A stretch of 64,000 nt of DNA from Streptomyces ipomoeae 91-03. Lineage in GTDB: Bacteria; Actinomycetota; Actinomycetes; Streptomycetales; Streptomycetaceae. The DNA is taken from assembly GCF_000317595.1 (NCBI RefSeq), contig NZ_AEJC01000415.1, positions 1 to 64,000 of the forward strand. Direction: 5' to 3'. Shown here in pieces: positions 7,931 to 15,951 of the stretch. Every line of letters starts with the position of its first letter. Within the stretch, counting starts at the first letter, position 1. The position numbers and the translations under genes are program-made. Below the pieces are notes generated by a model. The model did not search any database. It was not told the origin of the DNA and saw only the letters and a list, made by a program, of their open reading frames with translations.

Positions 7931-8779
7931 TCACCGGCTGATCGGATTGCGCATCGTACCGACGCCCGGCAGCTCGGTCGTGAGCGTCATCCCGGGCTCC
8001 AGGTACAGCCGCGGGACGCGTCGGACGCCGCAGCCGGCCGGGGTTCCCGTGAAGACGAGGTCGCCGGGTTCCAGGGTCACGTACCGGGAGAGCCAGGAGA
8101 CCAACTCGGGGACGCTGAAGATCAGATCGGAGGTACGGCCGCGCTGCACCTCCAGGTCGTCGACCCAGCCCGCGATCTCGATGTCGTCCGGGTCGTCGAA
8201 CTCGTCGACGGTGGCCATCAGCGGGCCGCACGGGGTGAAGGTGTCGTAGGACTTGGCGAAGGTGAACTGGTTCAGCGGCTTGCGCCACTGCTCACGTCGG
8301 TCGGTGATGTCCTGGCCGGCGGTCACGCCCGCGACGCCCTCCCACACCTCCGCCGGGTCCACGGCACGCATGGCCTTTCCGATGACGACCACGACCTCGG
8401 CCTCGAAGTCGCACTTGTCGATGCCCTCGGGCACGATCACCGGCTCGTACGGTCCGGCCAGCGAGCTGGTGAACTTCCCGAAGGCGGTGGGCTGGTCGGG
8501 GACGGGGATGCCCGACTCCTCGGCGTGGCCGCGGTAGTTGAGCGCCACGGCGAGGATCTTCGGGGCCCGCGGGGAGACCGGGCCGAGGAGCTTCTCGTCG
8601 TACTCGGCGAGGTCGGCGTCGTTCGCCTCCTTGACGAGCCGTCGCAGCGCGTCGTGGTTCTTGAGGTCGTAGAGCACCGCGGGGTCGGGGCCGAGCGCCC
8701 CGTTACTGGCCTTCTCCACGTCGAGGGCACGGTCGCCGACGATGATCGTGGCCCGGCCGGCGAGGTTGGCGAGCTTCAT
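7931..8779 (-). CDS. Fumarylacetoacetate hydrolase (FAH) family protein
   Basis: A 282-aa enzyme of the FAH fold, which uses Mg or Mn to hydrolyse C-C bonds in 2-oxo acids or to decarboxylate or hydrate ring-cleavage products. The metal-site acids are visible in CDFEAEVVVVIGK (E-x-E) and in GQDITDR. The C-terminal LEPGDLVFTGTPAGCG is the usual family signature. The ATG at 8779 is 30 nt after the preceding stop. A second FAH paralogue lies at 12218-13147 in the opposite unit, so one could be a hydrolase and the other a hydratase/decarboxylase of the meta-cleavage route. That assignment is inference. Confidence 0.85.
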   Translation of the reverse strand: MKLANLAGRATIIVGDRALDVEKASNGALGPDPAVLYDLKNHDALRRLVKEANDADLAEYDEKLLGPVSPRAPKILAVALNYRGHAEESGIPVPDQPTAFGKFTSSLAGPYEPVIVPEGIDKCDFEAEVVVVIGKAMRAVDPAEVWEGVAGVTAGQDITDRREQWRKPLNQFTFAKSYDTFTPCGPLMATVDEFDDPDDIEIAGWVDDLEVQRGRTSDLIFSVPELVSWLSRYVTLEPGDLVFTGTPAGCGVRRVPRLYLEPGMTLTTELPGVGTMRNPISR

Positions 8780-8809
8780 GAGGTCTGTCTCCTACGAGGA
8801 TGGGAGGGG

Positions 8810-9400
8810 CTACGGCACAGTGGGCGCCGGCAGCGGGAGTTCCGTGCGCAGAGCGGCGATGTCCGGCTCGGGCCGGACGCGGAAGGCGTTGATCGCCATC
8901 GCCACGGTCTGGTACTGGCCGACCGTGTAGACGAGGTCGATGAGCTGCTCGGTACCGAGCCGGTCCCGCAGCTGCTTCCAGACGCCGTCGTCGAGGTCCG
9001 CGCCGCCGACCAGTTGATCGGTGGCCCGCAGCAGGACCCGCTCGGTGTCGTCGAAGCCGGTGGGCTCGGGGGCGCCGAGTGCGCGGATCTCGTCGTCGGA
9101 CACCCCGGCGCGGCGGGCGATCCGGACGTGCTGCAGCCACTCGTACTCGGCCTGGGCGAGCCAGGCGACCCGCAGGATCACCAGTTCGCGCCAGCGGACG
9201 GACAGCGTGTTCTTGCCCAGGACGTGGTTGCCGAAGACGAGGAAGCGGCGCAGTGCGTCCGGGTGCGCGGCGAGCGTCGTCCAGATCGCGTAGATGTCAC
9301 CGCCCGCCTCGGCGTTGCGGTACGGCTCCAGGGCCGTCAGCGCCTTCTCCGGGATGTCCTTCTCCGCCACGGGAGTAAGGCGCGGCTCAGACACAGGCAT
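8810..9400 (-). CDS. Carboxymuconolactone decarboxylase-like protein without Cys pair
   Basis: A 196-aa all-helical protein of the AhpD/CMD superfamily. The core helix reads RWRELVILRVAWLAQAEYEW followed by LQH and a RAGVSDDEIRAL segment. AhpD-type members carry C-x-x-C here; this protein has AEYEW, so no redox cysteines. It resembles the non-redox CMD-like branch in which Glu and His act in proton transfer. It is first in the leftward unit with the FAH hydrolase and MarR regulator. It could be a decarboxylase or isomerase of a lactone or enol intermediate. The start at 9400 fits the family; the promoter region with operators begins about 80 bp upstream. Confidence 0.78.
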   Translation of the reverse strand: MPVSEPRLTPVAEKDIPEKALTALEPYRNAEAGGDIYAIWTTLAAHPDALRRFLVFGNHVLGKNTLSVRWRELVILRVAWLAQAEYEWLQHVRIARRAGVSDDEIRALGAPEPTGFDDTERVLLRATDQLVGGADLDDGVWKQLRDRLGTEQLIDLVYTVGQYQTVAMAINAFRVRPEPDIAALRTELPLPAPTVP

Positions 9401-9481
9401 GGGGGTCGCCCTTCGTGGCGGCCGGGGCCGTCATGACGGTCGGCCGACGTCGTCGTGACGGCGGTGGGCCGTCGTCGGATG

Positions 9482-9573
9482 CCCCGACCGTAGATAGATA
9501 GAACTCTGACAGTCAAGGGCCTTGCGATCCTTCGCGAGAAGTTCGTCAGAGTCTTGATAATTAGAACTCTGAC
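9482..9573. promoter_or_regulatory. Divergent promoter with MarR operators (sites 2 and 3)
   Basis: An A/T-rich stretch in the 248-bp gap between divergent units. Site 2 (9545-9573) has perfect 8-bp arms, GTCAGAGT and ACTCTGAC, 13 bp apart. Site 3 (9482-9510) repeats the right half, AGAACTCTGAC. Site 2 is the match to 7219-7247. Placement is consistent with one regulator controlling both directions. Confidence 0.68.
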
Positions 9574-9648
9574 AACTAGCTTCGGGCAGCGGGCGGCCCC
9601 CAGTCCCTCGCGTTCTCACGGGCGGGGCCTCGACCAGTGGAGGTTTCG

Positions 9649-10578
9649 ATGAGTATTCGCAGCCTGGGCTATCTCGGTATCGGCACGCCCGATCCGGACG
9701 GCTGGGTCGCGTACGCCAGTGACGTGATCGGCACCATGCCCGCCGGCCCGCCCGGTTCCCCCGAGGAACGGCGGCTGCGCCTTGACGAGCACCCCTACCG
9801 GTTCAGCGTGGAGCCCGCCGAGCACGGCGGTGTCACGTACATCGGCTGGGAGGTCGGCGACCGGGCCGGTCTGGACCGTGTCGTGGCGCGGCTGCGGGCG
9901 CACGGCGTGGAGGTCCACGAGGGGACGGCCGAGGAGTGCGCCGACCGGCAGGTGGACCGCATGCTGTGGTTCGCCGGGCCGTGCGCCGTGCGCACCGAGC
10001 TGTTCATCGGGCGGCGCGTCGCCGCGACCCCGTTCGTCTCCCCGCTGGGCGTCACCTTCGTGACCGGCCACCAGGGCATGGGCCATGTGGTGCTGAAGTC
10101 CCCGCAGGCCATGGAGGCGGTGGACTTCTACCGCGACGTCATGGGCTTCCGGCTCAGCGACGTGACCCATCTGCCACTGGGCGGCACCTTCTACTTCATG
10201 GGCTGCAACCCGCGCCACCACAGCATCGCCTTCGTGGAGTCCCGCAAGCGCGAGGGCACCCACCATGTGCTGTGCGAGGTGTCGAGCATGGACGAGGTCG
10301 GCCGCGCCCACGACCGGGCCCGTGAGCACAAGGTCCCGCTGATGGCGACGCTCGGCCGGCACTCCAACGACGGGATGTTCTCCTTCTACATGCGCTCCCC
10401 CGCCGGCTTCGGCATCGAGGTGGGCGCCGAGGGCCGCCAGGTCGACGACGCGACCTGGGTGAGCCGGGTCTACACGGCCGACATCTGGGGCCACCACGCC
10501 GTCGCGGACGGCGACGACGGATACGCCGGGACGGTGGGCACCGTCCGCACACCCGCCACCGAGGGGACGACCCGATGA
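9649..10578 (+). CDS. Type I extradiol ring-cleavage dioxygenase (VOC fold)
   Basis: A 309-aa protein with two vicinal-oxygen-chelate domains, the layout of biphenyl-2,3-diol 1,2-dioxygenase. From the ATG at 9649 (GGAGG five bases upstream; an earlier ATG at 9637 has none) the iron ligands fall at His146 (GMGHVVL), about His206 (THHVLCEV) and Glu257 (GFGIEVG), close to BphC numbering. Other active-site residues occur in NPRHHSIAF and LGRHSNDGMFSFY. It should open a catechol-like ring next to the diol with O2. It overlaps the aldehyde dehydrogenase by four bases (ATGA). This is the best evidence that the island handles an aromatic compound. Confidence 0.88.
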   Translation: MSIRSLGYLGIGTPDPDGWVAYASDVIGTMPAGPPGSPEERRLRLDEHPYRFSVEPAEHGGVTYIGWEVGDRAGLDRVVARLRAHGVEVHEGTAEECADRQVDRMLWFAGPCAVRTELFIGRRVAATPFVSPLGVTFVTGHQGMGHVVLKSPQAMEAVDFYRDVMGFRLSDVTHLPLGGTFYFMGCNPRHHSIAFVESRKREGTHHVLCEVSSMDEVGRAHDRAREHKVPLMATLGRHSNDGMFSFYMRSPAGFGIEVGAEGRQVDDATWVSRVYTADIWGHHAVADGDDGYAGTVGTVRTPATEGTTR

Positions 10579-12137
10579 CCGCACTGCGCAGCTACGTACA
10601 GGACCGGTGGCACACCCCCACCGACGAGGGAGCGCCCGTCCACGACGCGGTCACCGGCGAGGTGATCGCCCATGTCTCCTCCGCCGGTGTCGACATGGCC
10701 GCCGCACTGCACCACGCCCGCACGGTCGGCGGCCCGGAGCTCCGCGCCCTCTCCTTCCACCGGCGGGCAGCGCTGCTGGCGGACCTCGCCTCGTATCTGC
10801 GGGGCCACCGCGAGGAGTTGTACACGCTGTCCCGCACCACGGGGGCGACGCTCTTCGACTCGAAGTACGACATCGACGGCGGCATCCGCGTCGTCCAGCA
10901 CTACGCGGCCCTGGGCGAGCGCGAACTGCCGGGCGGCGACGAGGGACTGGTCCACGTCGAGGGTGCCCAGGAGGGCCTGAGCCGGGACGGCAGTTTCCTC
11001 GGCGGCCACATCCTCACCCCGCTGCGGGGCGCGGCGATCCAGATCAACGCCTACAACTTCCCCGTGTGGGCACCCCTGGAGAAGCTGGCCCCGGCGCTGC
11101 TGGCCGGTGTGCCGAGCCTCGTCAAGCCCGCGACCCAGACCTGCCGGCTCACCAGCCGCCTCATGGAACTCGTCGTGGAGTCGGGCCTGTTGCCGCCGGG
11201 CAGCCTGCAGTTCATCTGCGGCAGCGCGGGCGACCTCCTCGACCACGTCACCGAACAGGACCTGGTGTCCTTCACCGGCTCGGCGGCCACCGCCCAGCGG
11301 CTGCGCACGCATCCGGCCGTCGTACGGCAGGCCGTGCGGTTCAACGCCGAGGCGGACTCGGTGAACTGCTCGGTCCTCGGCCCCGACGCCACGCCCGGCA
11401 CCCCCGAATTCGAACTGTACGTCGACCAGTTGGTCACCGAGATGACCGTGAAGGCGGGGCAGAAGTGCACGGCGATCCGCCGCGCGATCGTCCCCGCCGA
11501 GCTGATGGACGCGGTGAGCGAGGCCGCCGCCGCACGCCTCGCCGAGGTGGTCGTCGGCAACCCGACGGACCCGACCGTGACCATGGGCGCCCTGGCGAGC
11601 CTCGGCCAGCGCGAGGAGGTGCGCCGGTGTGTGAAGACGCTGCTCGACTCGGCGCGGCTGGTCTCGGGCGACCCGGACCGGGTGGACCCGGTCGGCGCCG
11701 ACTCCGAGCGCGGCGCGTTCCTCACTCCCCTGCTGCTGCGCTGCGACGACCCCGGTGCCACCGCCCCGCACGAGGTGGAGGCGTTCGGCCCGGTCAGCAC
11801 GCTCATTCCGTACACCTCGCCGGAGCACGCCGTCTTCCTGGCGGCCCAGGGCCGGGGCAGCCTCGCCGCGTCCGTGGTCACCGGTGACCCGGCGTTCGCC
11901 CGCGAGGTGGTCGTCGGTCTCGCCCCCTGGCACGGCCGGGTCCTCGTCCTGGACACCGAGTCGGCCAAGGCGTCCACCGGCCATGGCTCCCCGCTGCCCG
12001 CGCTGATCCACGGCGGCCCCGGCCGGGCCGGCGGCGGTGAGGAGATGGGCGGCATCCGCGGAGTCCTGCACCACATGCAGCGCACCGCCGTACAGGGCGG
12101 TCCGGGCATGCTCAGGGCGCTCACCGGCCGCGCGTAG
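10575..12137 (+). CDS. Aldehyde dehydrogenase, PaaZ/BoxD-like
   Basis: A 520-aa aldehyde dehydrogenase most like the dehydrogenase half of PaaZ and the BoxD family, which oxidise ring-opened CoA-linked semialdehydes. Visible elements are PLRGAAIQINAYNFPVWAPL, the nucleotide loop SFTGSAATA, and the catalytic cysteine region KAGQKCTAIRR. The MaoC-like hydratase that follows in full-length PaaZ is absent; the protein ends with an extended tail. The ATG at 10575 overlaps the dioxygenase stop. It probably oxidises an aldehyde released after ring cleavage. Whether the substrate is a CoA ester is not shown by sequence. Confidence 0.85.
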   Translation: MTALRSYVQDRWHTPTDEGAPVHDAVTGEVIAHVSSAGVDMAAALHHARTVGGPELRALSFHRRAALLADLASYLRGHREELYTLSRTTGATLFDSKYDIDGGIRVVQHYAALGERELPGGDEGLVHVEGAQEGLSRDGSFLGGHILTPLRGAAIQINAYNFPVWAPLEKLAPALLAGVPSLVKPATQTCRLTSRLMELVVESGLLPPGSLQFICGSAGDLLDHVTEQDLVSFTGSAATAQRLRTHPAVVRQAVRFNAEADSVNCSVLGPDATPGTPEFELYVDQLVTEMTVKAGQKCTAIRRAIVPAELMDAVSEAAAARLAEVVVGNPTDPTVTMGALASLGQREEVRRCVKTLLDSARLVSGDPDRVDPVGADSERGAFLTPLLLRCDDPGATAPHEVEAFGPVSTLIPYTSPEHAVFLAAQGRGSLAASVVTGDPAFAREVVVGLAPWHGRVLVLDTESAKASTGHGSPLPALIHGGPGRAGGGEEMGGIRGVLHHMQRTAVQGGPGMLRALTGRA

Positions 12138-12144
12138 CCGTACG

Positions 12145-12174
12145 TACGACCCCTCGTACCCCGTGCGGGTCGTA
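12145..12174 (+). promoter_or_regulatory. Intercistronic stem-loop
   Basis: TACGACCC (12145-12152) pairs with GGGTCGTA (12167-12174) around a 14-nt loop, in the 80-bp gap before the next gene of the unit. It may tune expression between cistrons; no function can be shown. Confidence 0.4.
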
Positions 12175-12217
12175 TCCCCCGAAGGTCGTACACCGCTGAA
12201 TGACGGAGACCCTTGCC

Positions 12218-13147
12218 ATGACCTTTTCTCTCGCCACCCACCGCGTGGACGGCACCCCCACGCCGGTCCTGTCCGTCGACGGCCGTCACTGGGCCCTCGC
12301 GGACGTCGCCCCGGAGGCCCTGCGGCCGGAGCCCGCGCGCGGTCTGATGAACGTGTTCGACCACTGGGAGCGGACCGAGCCGATCCTCGTCGAGGCCGCC
12401 GAACGCCTCGCCGACGGCACGGACACCACCCGGCCGCTCCCCGCCCCGGCCGCCCTCGAAGACGTGCTCACTCCCCTCCAGTACCCCCGCAAGGTGGTGA
12501 TGACGGGGGCGAACTACTACGACCACATGGAGAAGGACGGCGGTCACACCGACTGGGAGAAGGACAAGAAGATCCCCCTGTTCTTCTTCAAGCCCCCGAC
12601 CACGTCTCTGGTCGGGCCGGGGAAGACGGTGCGGTATCCGGAGCAGTCGGAGAAGTTCGACTACGAGTTGGAGCTGGCGGTGGTGATCGGCAAGAGGGGC
12701 CGTCATCTGACGTTGGACAACGCGATGGAGTACGTGGCCGGGTACACGATCGCGATCGATCTGTCCGCCCGGGACTGGCAGCGCCACCCCAAGCACCTGG
12801 TGAAGTTCGACCTGTTCGGCGGCAAGGCCTTCGACGACAGCTGCCCGCTGGGCCCGGCCGTCGTCCCGGCCCGGTTCGTCGACGAGAACGACCTGCGCCT
12901 GCGGTTCTGGCTCAACGGCGAGCCCAGGCAGGACGCCAACACCCGGGACATGATCTGGTCCATCCCCGAGCAGCTGGTGAAGATCACCGAGCATCTGACC
13001 CTGGAACCCGGGGACGTGGTCTCCACCGGCACCCCCGCCGGCGTCGGCCTGGGCACCGGCCAGTGGATGAAACCCGGCGACCTCCTCGAAGGCGAGATCA
13101 CCGGCCTCGGCCGCCTCACCGTCGAGATCACCAAGGCGGCCGAGTAG
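12218..13147 (+). CDS. FAH-family hydrolase (second paralogue)
   Basis: A 309-aa FAH-fold enzyme with an N-terminal lid domain (about residues 1-80). The catalytic domain has GANYYDHMEKDGG, metal ligands in FDYELELAVVIGK (E-x-E) and AIDLSARDWQ, and C-terminal LEPGDVVSTGTPAGVG. The ATG at 12218 is preferred because GGAG lies nine bases upstream; an ATG at 12200 is in frame but has no ribosome site. It follows the aldehyde dehydrogenase in the rightward unit. Likely roles are 2-hydroxy-diene hydratase, 4-oxalocrotonate-type decarboxylase or acylpyruvate hydrolase in the lower meta pathway. Confidence 0.83.
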   Translation: MTFSLATHRVDGTPTPVLSVDGRHWALADVAPEALRPEPARGLMNVFDHWERTEPILVEAAERLADGTDTTRPLPAPAALEDVLTPLQYPRKVVMTGANYYDHMEKDGGHTDWEKDKKIPLFFFKPPTTSLVGPGKTVRYPEQSEKFDYELELAVVIGKRGRHLTLDNAMEYVAGYTIAIDLSARDWQRHPKHLVKFDLFGGKAFDDSCPLGPAVVPARFVDENDLRLRFWLNGEPRQDANTRDMIWSIPEQLVKITEHLTLEPGDVVSTGTPAGVGLGTGQWMKPGDLLEGEITGLGRLTVEITKAAE

Positions 13148-13189
13148 ATCTGCCCTCACTCACGTCGGCAACGATCAAGGGGGATCGGC

Positions 13190-14532
13190 ATGCCTCTGCG
13201 TTCACGTCGCGGTTCCCGGGCCATACGGTCCGGCTCCCGTGCCTACGGCGAGTCCGGAGTGCCGACGCCCACGCTACTGGCGCTCGCCCTGGCGTACGCG
13301 GTGGCTCCGCTGGCCACGGACATGTATCTGTCGGCCTTCCCCCGGATGATCGACGACCTGGACACCGGGGTCAGCGGTGTCCAGCTGACGCTGACGGCCT
13401 TCATGGTCGGGCTGGCCACCGGACAGCTGCTGATCGGGCCGCTGTCCGACCGCTGGGGACGGCGGCGGCCCATGCTGGCGGGCACCGCGGTGAGCGCGCT
13501 CGCCGGGCTGCTCTGCGCCCTGGCCCCCTCCGTCGAACTCCTCACGGCGGCCCGCTTCCTCCAGGGCTTCGGTGGTGCCGCCGGCATCGTCATCGCCCGT
13601 GCGGTGATCACCGACCGGACCGTGGAGACGGGGACGCGGGCGACGGGGACGGCGGGAAGCGGGGCCCCCGCCCCCGGGGGCCAGGGATTCTGGTGATCAC
13701 CGGTGGGGTGGCCCCCGTGGTGGCCCCGCTGATCGGCGGGGCGGTCCTCGGCGCCGCCGGTTGGCGCGGGATCTTCCTGGTGCTGACCGCTCTGGCCGTA
13801 CTGACCTGCTGCGGGGTCTTCGTCCGCGTACCCGAGACCCTTCCGCCACGACTGCGGCACGGCGGCGGCCTCACGACCACCTTCCGCACCATGGGCGGAC
13901 TGTTCTCCGACCGCTCCTACCTCGGATACGCCCTGGCGTACGGCTTCGGATTCGGCGTCCTCTACTCCTATCTCGCGGCGTCGCCCTTCGTGTACCAGCA
14001 CGTCTACGGTCTCTCCACCGGCGCCTACACAGTGGCGCTCGCGGTCAACGCCTTCGGTTTCACTTCCACCGGGGCCGTCAACCGCAGGATCGTCGGCCGC
14101 TTCGGCCCCCGGGCCCTGTTGCGTGTCGGACTCACGGCGATGCTGATCTGCTGCGCCGTGCTGTGTGTGTTGGCGGCGAAGGGGCGGCCTCCGTTCCTCC
14201 CGGCTGTCGTCCTGATCTATCTGACTGCGTCCTCCCTCGGTCTGGTGGCCGCCAACGCCACGGCCCTCGCCACCGCGCGCGCCCCGCACGCGGCGGGCAG
14301 CGCCTCGGCGCTGCTGGGCGCGCTGCAGTTCGGGCTGGCCGCGCTCGTGGCACCCCTCGTGGGTCTGGGCGGCGAGGGGACGGCACTGCCGATGGCGGCC
14401 ACCATGACGGCCTCGGTCTGTGTGGCGTCTCTGGGCGGCCTGCTGCTCGCGCGACGGGACCGCCCCCCGCGTGAAGGAGGTCGTACCGACGTCGGAGTCG
14501 TTCAAGCCGGCCCGAGTCAGGACGGCGGCTGA
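13190..14532 (+). pseudogene. MFS drug/substrate transporter (Bcr/CflA type), frameshifted
   Basis: The first frame (13190-13696) encodes the N-terminal helices with DMYLSAFPRMIDDL and the MFS motif GPLSDRWGRRRP. It then runs into Gly/Ala/Pro-rich nonsense and stops. The continuation, GILVITGGVAPVVAPLIGG onward, is in another frame and reads to 14532. The break lies within 13620-13690, where G and C runs occur. One missing base restores a single protein of about 447 aa, close to the Bcr/CflA norm. This is either a real disabling mutation or a homopolymer sequencing error. As last gene of the dioxygenase unit it may have moved the substrate or a toxic intermediate. It overlaps the LysR gene tail-to-tail by 16 bases. 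Confidence 0.75.
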
Positions 14533-15437
14533 TCCATGGCCGCCAGGGTCTCGCGCGCGTACTGGGCGAAGGACCGTGCTCGGGGAGTGGGTGTGACGGT
14601 GGAGGCGTGGGCGATCACGACCTTGACCTCCTCCAGCACATCGCTGAGCGGCACCGAGACCAGCGGCAGTCCCTCGAAGCTGGTCTCGGTGGGCCAGCGC
14701 TGCACCAGCATGGAGTAGCCGAGGCCACGGGCGACGAGGCTCCGTACGGCCTCGATGCTGGAGGTGCTGTAGCGGATGTTCGGCCGCACGCCGACGCTGC
14801 GTGTCCAGCGCTCGGCGTTGCCGGGGGCCGGGGGGTCGGCGTAGACGATCAGGGGCTCGTCGGCGAGTTCGGTCAGGGAAACGGTGTCGCGGTCGGCCAG
14901 GGGATGGCGGGGCGGGAGGATGACATACGGTCTGCTCGTCCGCACCGTCGTGCACGTCAGGCCGGCCTCCGCCCCGGTCTCGTACAGGAAGGCCAGGTCG
15001 CAGGCGCCTTCGAGGAGTGCCTGACGGATCTCCTGCTGGGAGCCGTCGAGGAAGCGCAGGTCGACGGCCGGGTGAAGGCGGGTGAAGCCGTCGACCAGGG
15101 GTGGGATCAGGAACGGGGAGAGGGTCGCGTAACAGCCGATCGTCAGCCTTCCCGCCAGCTGCCCCTTCTCCGCCTTGGCACCGGCCCTGAGGTCCTCGGC
15201 CAGGGCCAGTACGGCCTGGGCGTGTTCCAGGACGCGGGTGCCGGCCTCGGTGAGGAAGACGCCCTTGGCCCGCCTCCGCACCAGCAGCTGCACACCCAGC
15301 CGGCGCTCCAGGTCGGCGATGGCCGTGGAGATCCCCGCCTGCGAGGCGTGGCACTGCACGGCAGCCGCGCTCATCGAGCCGGTGGCGGCCACGGCGACGA
15401 AGTACTCCAACTGCCGGAGCGAGAAATCAGCGGTCAC
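14517..15437 (-). CDS. LysR-family transcriptional regulator
   Basis: A 306-aa LysR-type regulator: an N-terminal helix-turn-helix (about residues 1-62, LRQLEYFVAVAATGSMSAAA then CHASQAGISTAIADLERRLG) and a two-lobed effector domain starting about residue 90 (QLAGRLTIGCYATLSPFLIP). The start is GTG at 15437. LysR proteins usually control a divergent neighbour, but the next gene on that side (ArsR) faces the same way. Its target may be itself, the convergent catabolic unit or something outside. Effector unknown. Confidence 0.88.
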   Translation of the reverse strand: MTADFSLRQLEYFVAVAATGSMSAAAVQCHASQAGISTAIADLERRLGVQLLVRRRAKGVFLTEAGTRVLEHAQAVLALAEDLRAGAKAEKGQLAGRLTIGCYATLSPFLIPPLVDGFTRLHPAVDLRFLDGSQQEIRQALLEGACDLAFLYETGAEAGLTCTTVRTSRPYVILPPRHPLADRDTVSLTELADEPLIVYADPPAPGNAERWTRSVGVRPNIRYSTSSIEAVRSLVARGLGYSMLVQRWPTETSFEGLPLVSVPLSDVLEEVKVVIAHASTVTPTPRARSFAQYARETLAAMDQPPS

Positions 15438-15465
15438 GTTCCCAGGCTTAACACGGTCGATCGTG

Positions 15466-15825
15466 TCAGTCGTGCGGCGCCTGCCCGCTCACCCGGTGGT
15501 CGGCGTGGCTGAGTGCTTCGAGGACCAGGCGGCGCAGGTGCCCGTCGCTGAGGCGGTAGTGGATGTGGCGCCCCTCCCGGCGGGTGTCCACGAGCCCGGC
15601 GAGCCGCAGCTTGGCCAGGTGCTGGCTGACCGCGGTGCGGGAGGCCTCGCAGCGTTCGGCGAGGGAACCGACGTCGGACTCGCCCTGGGCGAGGAGCCAG
15701 AGGAGATGCAGCCGGGTGACGTCGGAGAGCATCGCGAACACTCCGGTCGCCTCGGTGAGCCGCGCGCTGTCGGGGGCGCGCAGATGCGCACCGGATGCAG
15801 CTGACACGGCGTGGCGTTCGGGCAT
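15466..15825 (-). CDS. ArsR/SmtB-family metal-sensing repressor
   Basis: A 119-aa winged-helix repressor (ARLTEATGVFAMLSDVTRLH, LAERCEASRTAVSQHLAKLR). In the C-terminal helix it carries D94-x-H96-x10-H107-x2-H110, exactly the alpha-5 metal site of SmtB, CzrA and NmtR, which bind Zn, Co or Ni at the dimer interface. There is no ArsR-type Cys-x-Cys in the alpha-3 helix. It is divergent from an MFS exporter, and a 12-2-12 inverted repeat lies between them (15871-15896). A repressor released by metal and controlling both genes is the natural reading. Which metal cannot be told from sequence. Confidence 0.88.
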   Translation of the reverse strand: MPERHAVSAASGAHLRAPDSARLTEATGVFAMLSDVTRLHLLWLLAQGESDVGSLAERCEASRTAVSQHLAKLRLAGLVDTRREGRHIHYRLSDGHLRRLVLEALSHADHRVSGQAPHD

Positions 15826-15870
15826 GCGCCCAGCCTAGAGCCATGGGATGGCAGCACACCCACTCCAGCC

Positions 15871-15896
15871 ATAATGTGCGCACTTGCGCACATGAT
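15871..15896. promoter_or_regulatory. 12-2-12 operator for the ArsR/SmtB repressor
   Basis: ATGTGCGCA (15874-15882), two-base spacer, TGCGCACAT (15885-15893): a perfect 9-bp inverted repeat, extending to 11 of 12 matching positions per arm. The 12-2-12 layout is the known operator form of the ArsR/SmtB family. It lies 45 bp before the repressor start and 55 bp before the exporter start. Confidence 0.8.
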
Positions 15897-15951
15897 GGCT
15901 ACACTCGTCGATATCAGCCCGGACCCGTCGTGCCGAGGGGAGCCGTTTCCC

